From contig JAHFHN010000017.1 of the NCBI GenBank assembly GCA_023246885.1, positions 1 to 9,703 of the forward strand: a stretch of 9,703 bases of DNA. The letters are read 5' to 3'. Position 1 is the first letter of the stretch. Every line of letters begins with the position of its first letter. Of the stretch, positions 1 to 5,810 are shown piece by piece. The stretch is from Microcaldota archaeon (GTDB taxonomy: Archaea; Micrarchaeota; Micrarchaeia; Norongarragalinales; UBA8480). The position numbers were made by a program, and so were the translations under genes. The notes under the pieces were generated by a model. It had not been told where the DNA came from, searched no databases, and saw only the letters and a list, made by a program, of their open reading frames with translations.

Positions 1-155
1 AGCGTGTACAAGTGGCCAACCGCCGGGGCAACGTAAATCAAGTCTTTGCCGCGTGCTACTTCAAAATAACCTTGCTTTTTTACGCTTTTGCCCAATGCTT
101 CAGCTATTTTAGCGGCTGAACTAGGTTTTTCTGAAATGATTAAAATATTTGACAT
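1..155 (-). CDS. topA: DNA topoisomerase I (type IA, archaeal TopA), N-terminal part only
   Basis: Only the first 51 codons are in the window; the gene runs off the left edge. The minus-strand reading from the ATG at 155 begins MSNILIISEKPSSAAKIAEA and continues to a VAPAVGHLYTL stretch. Both are hallmarks of the TOPRIM domain at the N-terminus of type IA topoisomerases: the II(S/A)EKPS(S/A)A motif holds the catalytic Glu, and the G-H-L segment follows. Enzymes of this family relax negatively supercoiled DNA by cutting one strand through a tyrosine further downstream, which is not visible here. I infer TopA rather than reverse gyrase because the protein starts directly at TOPRIM with no helicase domain. 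A TATA-like box lies 36 nt upstream of the start, so the leader should be only about 10 nt. It is the last gene of the minus-strand series but probably has its own promoter. Confidence 0.93.
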   Translation of the reverse strand, partial: MSNILIISEKPSSAAKIAEALGKSVKKQGYFEVARGKDLIYVAPAVGHLYT

Positions 156-186
156 TGTAATGCAAGAAGACGATTGCACAGACCAA

Positions 187-195
187 GTTTAAAAC
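187..195 (-). promoter_or_regulatory. Candidate TATA box of topA
   Basis: The minus strand reads GTTTTAAAC, a symmetric archaeal-type TATA sequence centred near 191, 36 nt before the topA ATG. With the usual 25-27 nt to the transcription start, the mRNA would have a leader of about 10 nt. No other promoter-like sequence is obvious in the 88-nt gap between topA and the upstream membrane protein gene. Confidence 0.5.
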
Positions 196-243
196 GATTT
201 GCGCTCATACGGCCGTAGTTAGAAAATTGAAACTGGTATTCGG

Positions 244-996
244 TTAGAGCAGTGAGTATTTAGATAAGTAAACTTGTGATTTCAACACTTCTAGAAAAGG
301 GACTATTATCACTGCGTTTACAAGGACTGTGAGGAGCTGTGCATTAACTGTGCCGCCGAGGAAAGGTGCAGCAGACAACATTAATTGGCCGAGAACTAAA
401 ATTAAAATTACTGATGTAACTAGATAGCTTAAGAAAAGTGGAAACTTGTGCAAGATAACTGACAGCGTGTTTTTTGGAACGTATTTTGCTTGTTGGTTAT
501 CCATAACAATAGCTTGTGGAGCAAAGATGACAAGTAGGGCGGCAATAAAAGATATTAACGCACCGAGGGTAGAATGTAATCCTTTTTCGTACAGGAATAT
601 ATTAGCTGCAAGTGAAATTATGAATGCAGTGAAGAAAACAGCAAAGAGTTTAAGGGTGTACATTTCGATTTTTTCAAACTCGTAAAAACTAATTGTTTTC
701 AAAGTGCGTTCTGTTTTCACAACCATATTAATCGCAACTAATCCAAAAGAAAACAATAGAAGTGAAATACAAAAAGCAAGTGAAATTAGCGCTAGTTCAG
801 GAAAACCAATATCTCTACTTATGCTGCCAAAACGTAGAAATATACCGCCAAGACTAGTGAAATTCGGCAACATCAATGCAAGTGGAAAAACTATTACAAA
901 CGGTATACTGAAAAGCAATAGGAACTTAAAGTTACGAAAATAACTATCGAGCGCATGCCAAAAAACGCCGGTCAAAGTATCTGGTCGAACTATCAT
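244..996 (-). CDS. Polytopic membrane protein, unknown function (YciC/DUF975-like layout)
   Basis: About 250 aa, dominated by roughly six hydrophobic segments separated by short loops. There is a short cytosolic N-terminus (MIVRPDTLTGVFWHALDSYF) followed by segments such as FKFLLLFSIPFVIVF, LISLAFCISLLLFSFGL, LFAVFFTAFIISLAANIF and LGALISFIAALLVIFAPQAIV. The phrase FAPQAIVMDNQ followed by a short amphipathic stretch and another hydrophobic pair resembles the YciC/DUF975 group and related archaeal membrane proteins, but no catalytic motif is seen and I do not assign a function. Start choice: ATG at 996 has AGGA 7 nt upstream; the frame stays open to a GTG at 1068, which would overlap the preceding gene by 14 nt and has no ribosome site. 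Same strand and 58 nt after the thioredoxin-fold gene, so co-transcription is possible. Confidence 0.8.
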   Translation of the reverse strand: MIVRPDTLTGVFWHALDSYFRNFKFLLLFSIPFVIVFPLALMLPNFTSLGGIFLRFGSISRDIGFPELALISLAFCISLLLFSFGLVAINMVVKTERTLKTISFYEFEKIEMYTLKLFAVFFTAFIISLAANIFLYEKGLHSTLGALISFIAALLVIFAPQAIVMDNQQAKYVPKNTLSVILHKFPLFLSYLVTSVILILVLGQLMLSAAPFLGGTVNAQLLTVLVNAVIIVPFLEVLKSQVYLSKYSLL

Positions 997-1021
997 AATT
1001 ATTTCCTGTAATTTCTTGTAA

Positions 1022-1034
1022 AGCCTATTAGGCT
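1022..1034. repeat. Short perfect palindrome before the membrane protein gene
   Basis: AGCCTA-T-TAGGCT has perfect 6-bp arms around a single central base, 26 nt upstream of the preferred start of the membrane protein gene and downstream of a TATA-like GAATTAAAAC centred near 1044. It could be an operator or a short RNA hairpin. If the alternative GTG start at 1068 is used it lies inside the coding sequence and is probably meaningless. Confidence 0.3.
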
Positions 1035-1054
1035 CGCTGAGTTTTAATTCCTTA

Positions 1055-2065
1055 TTACTGGCGTACACTTATAGTACAACCAGCTAAAGAGGGGTAAACG
1101 CCACAGATTGCAGACAATAAGTCACTTTCAGAACGTCCGCCAAACAACTTATACTGGTTACCAATAATTGTAGTTGGAACCCCAATAATGCGGTTGTCAA
1201 TTGCAACTTGCGCCTCATTAGCTAACAAAGTTTGGTTTTGACTTTGTACACAACTCGTTATAGTTGAGTCATTAAGCCCCCAGCCTTGCATGCAAGGCTT
1301 CCAAAACTGTGCACAGAAACTTACTTCTTGCGAAGAATTGTAACATCCAAGTATCGCTTCTGATCTACAATTAATAGCATTTAACGCATTTTTGCTCCCG
1401 CTTTGCAAAGCACATAATTGAATAGAATCTTCAATTAATTCAACTGGACCGACTATTGAAGACAATGAACCATTAACATTACTTACCACAAAATGAAGAG
1501 AAAAGTTTATAGATTCATTAAACTTACGCAACACATTTAGAGACGCATTTTGAAAACGCAGTGAAGCTGGGTTATAACTAGTTACGAATAGTTTCCAGTC
1601 ACTAGAAAGAGATGGTACATTATTGAACATATAGCCCGATTGTGTTTCAAGCGTACCCAAAACATAACTATCGTTTACTTTACGCACGTATTGCGAGAAA
1701 TTTATAATTGAATTACTGAACTCCGGGCGTTGCGATAGAGTTGAACTAAACACATACGCTGGAACAAGCGTTAGATTATGATTTATTGCAAACCGCCTGC
1801 CTTGTGGAGTTTCCACATCTAGTCGCGTTACATTCAAGTATGCAACATTATTAGCAATATTAGATTCAACAGTGCTAGTTTCGCAAAGCACTTTACACTT
1901 TGAAGAACTAAGTACAACTAAGTGAACTGGCACTAGCTGATCCGGAGTAGTAATTACGTTAGTTGGATTTGGAGCCTTGAATAAATATGGTGAAACTAAG
2001 AAAAGTGTCGCACCTACAAATACAATTATCAACGCGTAATAAATCGCATCACTTTCAATTTTCAT
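1055..2065 (-). CDS. Membrane-anchored protein with thioredoxin-like domains (DsbA/GILT-like)
   Basis: 336 aa from the chosen ATG. A single hydrophobic helix (about residues 6-29) anchors the rest, presumably outside the membrane, where many N-x-S/T sequons occur. Domain 1 (about 45-150) has a thioredoxin layout: strand HLVVLSSS, then C57-x3-C61 instead of the usual C-x2-C, then LDVETPQGRRFAINHNL and a V-P at residue 102 in the position of the cis-proline. Domain 2 (about 190-336) has the cysteine spacing of GILT/DsbA-type proteins: ELIEDSIQLCAL, an INC, an FCAQFWKPC, a SC, and a second cis-proline segment GVPTTIIGNQYKLFGG, but no N-terminal C-x-x-C. A disulfide oxidase or isomerase, or a substrate-holding protein, is plausible; activity is uncertain. 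The frame opens inside tRNA-Gly at 2170, but the ATG at 2065 has GAGGAG 9 nt upstream and puts the membrane helix at the N-terminus. Confidence 0.8.
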   Translation of the reverse strand: MKIESDAIYYALIIVFVGATLFLVSPYLFKAPNPTNVITTPDQLVPVHLVVLSSSKCKVLCETSTVESNIANNVAYLNVTRLDVETPQGRRFAINHNLTLVPAYVFSSTLSQRPEFSNSIINFSQYVRKVNDSYVLGTLETQSGYMFNNVPSLSSDWKLFVTSYNPASLRFQNASLNVLRKFNESINFSLHFVVSNVNGSLSSIVGPVELIEDSIQLCALQSGSKNALNAINCRSEAILGCYNSSQEVSFCAQFWKPCMQGWGLNDSTITSCVQSQNQTLLANEAQVAIDNRIIGVPTTIIGNQYKLFGGRSESDLLSAICGVYPSLAGCTISVRQ

Positions 2066-2074
2066 ACTTTGCAT

Positions 2075-2080
2075 CTCCTC
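2075..2080 (-). promoter_or_regulatory. Ribosome binding site of the thioredoxin-fold gene
   Basis: GAGGAG on the minus strand, 9 nt before the ATG at 2065 and directly abutting another in-frame ATG at 2074, which is too close to use it. This decides the start of the gene. Most other genes here lack such a site and look leaderless, so this one probably has a leader starting downstream of the tRNA-Gly terminator. Confidence 0.65.
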
Positions 2081-2133
2081 ACTATCTACATGCCGTTGCA
2101 TTATGCTGTTTGTTTTTCTTTTTTGAATAAGAT

Positions 2134-2145
2134 AAAAGAAAAAAA
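2134..2145 (-). terminator. Poly-T terminator after tRNA-Gly
   Basis: Directly after the discriminator base A73 the minus strand reads seven T, one C, then four T. Archaeal RNA polymerase terminates at such T-runs. Its position immediately after the predicted tRNA end supports that end being real. Confidence 0.6.
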
Positions 2146-2159
2146 TGCGACCGTCGGGA

Positions 2160-2194
2160 GGACCAGCCACTCCCCTAGTTATAGGGAAATAGTT
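2160..2194 (-). other. Intron 2 of tRNA-Gly, position 59/60 (35 nt)
   Basis: The body is a strong 11-bp hairpin: 2192-2182 pairs with 2177-2167 around the loop TAAC, with three G-T wobbles. Flanking it, exon TTCA (2200-2197) faces intron TGGT (2165-2162), giving A-T, C-G, one G-T and one T-T mismatch. The bulges are AA|A (2196-2194) and CC|T (2161-2159), and the outer helix is the 5-bp T-stem itself. Cutting after the second bulge base restores a seven-base T-loop TTCAAAT. The exact left cut is softened by a run of five A. Confidence 0.65.
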
Positions 2195-2200
2195 TTTGAA

Positions 2201-2248
2201 TTCTCGAAAACCCTTTTAATTTTTTTTAAAAGAATTAAAAAAGGCTTT
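2201..2248 (-). other. Intron 1 of tRNA-Gly, position 53/54 (48 nt)
   Basis: A bulge-helix-bulge motif is visible: exon bases CTCG (2254-2251, tRNA positions 48-51) pair with intron bases CGAG (2206-2203). Three-base bulges GG|A (2250-2248) and AA|T (2202-2200) lie on opposite strands. Cutting after the second bulge base, the known rule of the archaeal splicing endonuclease, falls exactly at G53 and exactly before TTCAAA. The inner intron helix is short (A-T rich) and the outer helix weak, so this may be a relaxed motif. The intron is very AT-rich and contains a T6 run and two nested AT hairpins. Confidence 0.7.
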
Positions 2249-2291
2249 CCCGAGCCTCTGCCTTGGCAAGGCAGTGTCCTACCAGGCTAGA

Positions 2292-3935
2292 CTACGATCG
2301 CATTTTTACAAGTATAATCGCTACTAGCAATATTAAAATTATTGCTATGAACTGCCATTTTGAATAAAAGAGGTCAAAAAGGCCATTTGCGCCAATACTG
2401 CGCTTAGTTTGTAAATTAAACTGAGGAAGTAACGGCACTTGGGCGGAAACTGGACTCAATAAATAAGACTGTGTAAACGAATACCCCTCTGCAATTAACC
2501 GCACCATTACTTGATTTTGTTGTGAAAAGTTCGCATCGACTAATGGAAATAAAACTTCTGATTCCCTTCCAGCCGCAAGCGAAAAAACCCTAACATATGA
2601 TTGGTTAAACAAAGTGACTTGCGCGGATACGTTTGTAAAACCAGTGTTGCCTGAGTTTTTAATTAAAAGTGATAAGGAATCAGGTTGTTTGAAACGAACT
2701 TCTTTTACTTGCAATGCAGAAACCGAAACCGGTGCGCCTTCACGAGCTTGAAATGAACTAGTGGCAGATACACCTAGAGAACGCACTACGACTGGAAAAG
2801 TGTAAACAAAACTCTTGTTTAAATTTGGCGGCATTAGCACACTCCAATTAGCGTACACTTCTTGACCAGGTAACACGTAAATCAAAGTAGCCCGGTCAGT
2901 CAAAGTTTTCACCTCATCCGGCACATCCAAGTCAAGCGGATATGCCACAGGAATATTTGAAGTTGACTTTAGCACAGCAGAAACTTGTTGAACTGAATTA
3001 GAAGCCGCAGTTACATTTGAAACCCGAACTTGTAAAATTGGGGGGGAGGCAAAATTATTTCGTTCTAAAAAAGATACGCGATGTAACCGCATAAGTACCG
3101 CTTTGCTGACATCCACATCTCCAGTTGCAGCTAATTGTTCAACTACATCACCTTGGTCAACCCCATTAGCGAATTTAAAATGAGTAGCATCAAGTACAAT
3201 TCCTTCATTATAAGTTGGGTCAAATGGGTACCACTTGCCGTCAATTGCAACTTCAGTCCAAGCGTGTGCAGCCCATATCTCTCCACTGTAAACATAACCC
3301 GCAGTAAAACGCGCTGGGATTCCAACGCTGCGCGCCATTGCAATTAACAAGTGGCTAAATTCATTACAAACTCCTTTTCGAACTTGAAAAACTTCGTTTG
3401 CTGGAAGCAAACGATCTTTATATGCTAAATCATACTGGACGTTGTTATACACCCATGCTGACAAAATCGCCATTTGTTTGAACTTATTTTGTTCAGAACC
3501 AATTAGTTCCCTAGCCTTTGCGCTTATCTCCGGCGTAATCACACCGTATCGACTATTGTCCATATATCGATCTACAGACCCAAAAACATCTTCAAAAGCA
3601 CGAGAATCTGCTATATCAACAACGCTCGTCAAAGTGACATTCTGGCGATTCAAAGCTGGATTCAACTGAAAAGTAATCAAATTATTTTCAAATTCGTCTA
3701 TTTTGGTGGAAAACGGATGGGAAGAAGTAAACGAAGCCGACTGATAGGAAGTGTTGAGAAAATTAAACGAAGTAAACGATGAACTAACCGGCCTCTGGCC
3801 ATTAAAATCAATATCCCACGTAATCTCAATTACAGCTTTAGATGAACCAATTAACTTCGGCTCCAAATCAACAGCAGCAGAAGCAAACACAGAAAATAAT
3901 AACAATGCTAACAAAGCAAAGAAAGGAAAACGCAT
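2292..3935 (-). CDS. Secreted, membrane-anchored transglutaminase-like protein
   Basis: 547 aa from the ATG at 3935. A signal peptide (RFPFFALLALLLFSVFASAA) leads into an N-terminal beta-rich region (about 22-110) and a transglutaminase-like core (about 130-250). The core carries the triad seen in this superfamily: C190 in RKGVCNEFSHLLIAMARS, H224 in AHAWTEV and D239 in FDPTYN. In archaea and bacteria these folds are mostly cysteine peptidases or peptide-modifying enzymes; substrate unknown. Two beta-sandwich segments resembling CARDB/NPCBM-associated extracellular domains follow (about 290-390 and 400-495), then a C-terminal membrane helix (FIAIILILLVAIILV) with a short basic tail, so the catalytic part faces outside. 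A TTG at 3953 is in frame but less likely, since a TATA-like box lies 29 nt before the ATG. The stop codon TAG lies within tRNA-Gly: the last 10 nt of the gene are tRNA positions 1-10. Confidence 0.88.
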   Translation of the reverse strand: MRFPFFALLALLLFSVFASAAVDLEPKLIGSSKAVIEITWDIDFNGQRPVSSSFTSFNFLNTSYQSASFTSSHPFSTKIDEFENNLITFQLNPALNRQNVTLTSVVDIADSRAFEDVFGSVDRYMDNSRYGVITPEISAKARELIGSEQNKFKQMAILSAWVYNNVQYDLAYKDRLLPANEVFQVRKGVCNEFSHLLIAMARSVGIPARFTAGYVYSGEIWAAHAWTEVAIDGKWYPFDPTYNEGIVLDATHFKFANGVDQGDVVEQLAATGDVDVSKAVLMRLHRVSFLERNNFASPPILQVRVSNVTAASNSVQQVSAVLKSTSNIPVAYPLDLDVPDEVKTLTDRATLIYVLPGQEVYANWSVLMPPNLNKSFVYTFPVVVRSLGVSATSSFQAREGAPVSVSALQVKEVRFKQPDSLSLLIKNSGNTGFTNVSAQVTLFNQSYVRVFSLAAGRESEVLFPLVDANFSQQNQVMVRLIAEGYSFTQSYLLSPVSAQVPLLPQFNLQTKRSIGANGLFDLFYSKWQFIAIILILLVAIILVKMRS

Positions 3936-3959
3936 ATAGCAAGTAAAAGACAAAACAAG

Positions 3960-3969
3960 ATTAAAAACA
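3960..3969 (-). promoter_or_regulatory. Candidate TATA box of the transglutaminase-like gene
   Basis: The minus strand reads TGTTTTTAAT, centred about 29 nt before the ATG at 3935. No ribosome site precedes the ATG, so a leaderless transcript is expected. Confidence 0.45.
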
Positions 3970-4004
3970 ATATGACACTAGAAAAAAGGAGAAAAACTAC
4001 GGGC

Positions 4005-4712
4005 CTAAACAGAAACAAAACCGCGGAGCCGTCTGGCAAGTTTTTTGAATGGTTTTGTGAAGCGGTTAATCCGTTTATTTAATCGCCTAGCTACCTCTAA
4101 CTGCCGCGTTAAATGCTCTTGTCCACGCGTCACTTCAGCTATTTCTCTTTTGCGTGCTTCTTCACTCGCATAATCTCCAATCCATGCGTGAACGGGATGA
4201 TCGAAGATTTGAGATAAATTTACAGCATGAGCCGAACCAGTTAACACTAAATCAGTTGGTTTCCATGTTTCTCGCCTTATTCGTTTTCCCATTATTGTCG
4301 AACGCCAATAAGAAGTTAATGGATGCGCGTTTAATCGGTCGTAAATTTCAAGTCTTTTTAATGCTGCTCGAAGTCTTTCAGGAGAATCTTCGGGAGTTGA
4401 TTCCATAATTTGAAGAAGTGGTTCAAGGCGCGCAATATCTCTGCGTTCACGGGAAGTTGCCGCGGAATTACGTCTTTCAAGCCAAACTACTGTGTGCCCC
4501 CTTTGTTTAGCGTAATTAGAAATTTGATTAAAAATATTAGGCGCGAGAAAATGCTTGACGGTTAAAGGCAAATTAGCATAATCTTGCGGGTTACCTCCTT
4601 CTATTCCAACTTTAGACTTCTTTGGTAAACTATCTATTAATTTTTTAACCCTAGGCAAAATACTGTCCGCGTGCTTAAGCGCAACAAGTCTAGGCAAAAC
4701 TTTAGAAGGCAT
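4005..4712 (-). CDS. Unrecognised basic protein, possibly TraB/ChaN-like
   Basis: 235 aa, no signal peptide and no membrane helix, so cytosolic. An early KVGIEGGNPQDY segment (about 34-45), then GHTVVWLERR (about 72-81), a charged helical middle, and LVLTGSAHAVNLSQIF (about 155-170). A G-I-E near the N-terminus together with a later hydrophobic strand ending in G-S-A-H recalls the TraB/ChaN/Tiki group of metal-binding folds, where Glu and His of such motifs are conserved. This is a weak resemblance and I do not assign a function. The C-terminal 45 residues are rich in Arg and Lys and likely helical, which could bind nucleic acid or an anionic surface. The start at 4712 is the only good ATG; a TATA-like box 27 nt upstream predicts a leaderless mRNA. 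Its codons look like those of its neighbours. Confidence 0.75.
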   Translation of the reverse strand: MPSKVLPRLVALKHADSILPRVKKLIDSLPKKSKVGIEGGNPQDYANLPLTVKHFLAPNIFNQISNYAKQRGHTVVWLERRNSAATSRERRDIARLEPLLQIMESTPEDSPERLRAALKRLEIYDRLNAHPLTSYWRSTIMGKRIRRETWKPTDLVLTGSAHAVNLSQIFDHPVHAWIGDYASEEARKREIAEVTRGQEHLTRQLEVARRLNKRINRFTKPFKKLARRLRGFVSV

Positions 4713-4733
4713 ATAAGAAAATAGAGCGCAATT

Positions 4734-4743
4734 CTTTTTTAAT
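4734..4743 (-). promoter_or_regulatory. Candidate TATA box of the 235-aa gene
   Basis: The minus strand reads ATTAAAAAAG, centred about 27 nt before the ATG at 4712, with no ribosome site in between. It sits in the 34-nt gap after the lipoprotein gene, so the 235-aa gene is probably transcribed independently. Confidence 0.5.
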
Positions 4744-4746
4744 GCG

Positions 4747-5739
4747 TTATTGACTGTTAACTTTAATTTCGTACCTAGCTATTCTAGAAGCAACGCTTTT
4801 ATCTGGAATAGCGATGCTAAACGAACCAGCTTCGTCTGGTCGTAGGGACGATGGAGTCAAGAACATATTTTGCGTAGTTACCATTTGGTTTTGCGAATCA
4901 AAAAAGTTTACAGTTACTTGCACAAAGCTAACTGAAGTTGTTCCATTGTTTTTAACAATGCCAATCACACTTAGACCACCATAACTAGTGGAAACAGAAT
5001 TTTGCTGAACAACAACTAGATTTTGAGCCTTAGTTATCAAAGATGTTTTTGTCAAACTGCATTGAGTTGGAGCCAAAATGCAAGTTGGGCATTTTCCTTT
5101 TAAACGATCAGAAATCAATTTGGCATATTGAATTGCCTCTTGTTTAGACGCTGACCTGCCCAATCCATTTACTTTAACTGTAAAAACTACATTTGAAAAG
5201 AAGCTTCGAATTTCATTTCTAGATTCCATGCCTTGTGTGGTTTGGTTAAAGCCACCCAAGTATACCGCCTGTTGCCCGACATCTTCAATTGAAGTAGCCC
5301 CCGAATCTTTATCCCATTTAACATTACAAGAAAAATATTGAATGGGTCGTTCGTAAACCGAGGCATGAACTGAAATCGTCTTGGAAGTCAAATTGTTTGC
5401 TTTATATTCGTATTCAACGGCATTATTGCCCTTCCAGCCGTATGAGGTTAATTCGTTTGCGCGTTCAGCATTACCCTCGGCGTACTGTAGCGCATTTTCA
5501 GTTACTCCAGTTTGAAGCACATTAACTTCAGAACCACGGGGCACGTCTTGTTCACTAAGCAATAACCCCTCTAAATCAGAAAGCGTAAAAGTTCCTTGTT
5601 GAATAACAGGCGCGCTGTTTACAGTGGTTAAATTTTCGCCAGAGTTATTCGCAATAACAGATGGTGCAGTTTGATTATGTATACAGCCAAAAAGCAATGC
5701 ACCTAAAATAAGGACTGCTACATATTTGAGTTCAACCAT
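4747..5739 (-). CDS. Secreted lipoprotein with a C-terminal FxLYD-like domain
   Basis: 330 aa. The N-terminus MVELKYVAVLILGALLFGC is a lipoprotein signal: a hydrophobic core and a lipobox L-F-G-C with C19 as the probable lipidated residue. A low-complexity Asn/Thr/Ser linker with N-x-S/T sequons follows (about 20-50), then an unrecognised globular region (about 50-215) and a C-P-T-C pair near 215. The last 100 residues (VVVQQNSVSTSYGGLSVIG, IVKNNGTTSVSFVQVTVNFF, then a proline-containing loop and GSFSIAIPD) match the beta-sandwich pattern of FxLYD-type extracellular domains, which are interaction modules without known catalysis. The function of the middle domain is unknown. A TATA-like CTTTTAAAG near 5797-5805 would give a leader of about 35 nt. 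It stands with the transglutaminase-like and thioredoxin-fold genes in an envelope-directed stretch. Confidence 0.82.
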   Translation of the reverse strand: MVELKYVAVLILGALLFGCIHNQTAPSVIANNSGENLTTVNSAPVIQQGTFTLSDLEGLLLSEQDVPRGSEVNVLQTGVTENALQYAEGNAERANELTSYGWKGNNAVEYEYKANNLTSKTISVHASVYERPIQYFSCNVKWDKDSGATSIEDVGQQAVYLGGFNQTTQGMESRNEIRSFFSNVVFTVKVNGLGRSASKQEAIQYAKLISDRLKGKCPTCILAPTQCSLTKTSLITKAQNLVVVQQNSVSTSYGGLSVIGIVKNNGTTSVSFVQVTVNFFDSQNQMVTTQNMFLTPSSLRPDEAGSFSIAIPDKSVASRIARYEIKVNSQ

Positions 5740-5810
5740 TTAATCAACCAAAAGCGCGCGCATTCTACGTTAGTGAAACTCATTGTGCTCATGGTTCTTT
5801 AAAAGCGTTT

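Larger units (their letters stand above)
2146..2301 (-). tRNA. tRNA-Gly(GCC) with two introns in the T-loop
   Basis: Exon 1 (2301-2249, 53 nt) gives acceptor GCGATCG, D-arm GTCT/GGAC, anticodon stem CTGCC/GGCAG with loop TTGCCAA (anticodon GCC), variable AGGC and T-stem TCGGG. Exon 3 (2159-2146) gives T60, T-stem CCCGA, acceptor CGGTCGC and A73; all seven acceptor pairs form (one G-U) and all five T-stem pairs form. Between G53 and T60 lie 89 nt. Splicing out 2248-2201 and 2194-2160 leaves the micro-exon TTCAAA (2200-2195), so the mature RNA is 73 nt with the canonical T-loop TTCAAAT. The 3' CCA is not encoded. The first 10 nt overlap the end of the transglutaminase frame. An AATTTTAATA box centred near 2335, inside that frame, could start a separate transcript. 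A scanner expecting an intact T-arm may miss this gene. Confidence 0.85.

Noticed and set aside
2066..2170. Upstream extension of the thioredoxin-fold protein to a start at 2170
   Set aside because: The extension lies inside tRNA-Gly and its terminator, is non-hydrophobic junk before the anchor helix, and the ribosome site at 2075-2080 fits ATG 2065.
2069..2290. Plus-strand open frame of 73 codons across tRNA-Gly
   Set aside because: It is antisense to the tRNA and the start of the thioredoxin-fold gene, has low-complexity Lys/Phe content, and has no upstream signal.
2146..2301. tRNA-Gly as an integration scar or pseudogene
   Set aside because: Both halves pair perfectly, the inserts carry splice-type structures that rebuild a canonical T-loop, and a T-run terminator follows; a scar would not preserve all of these.
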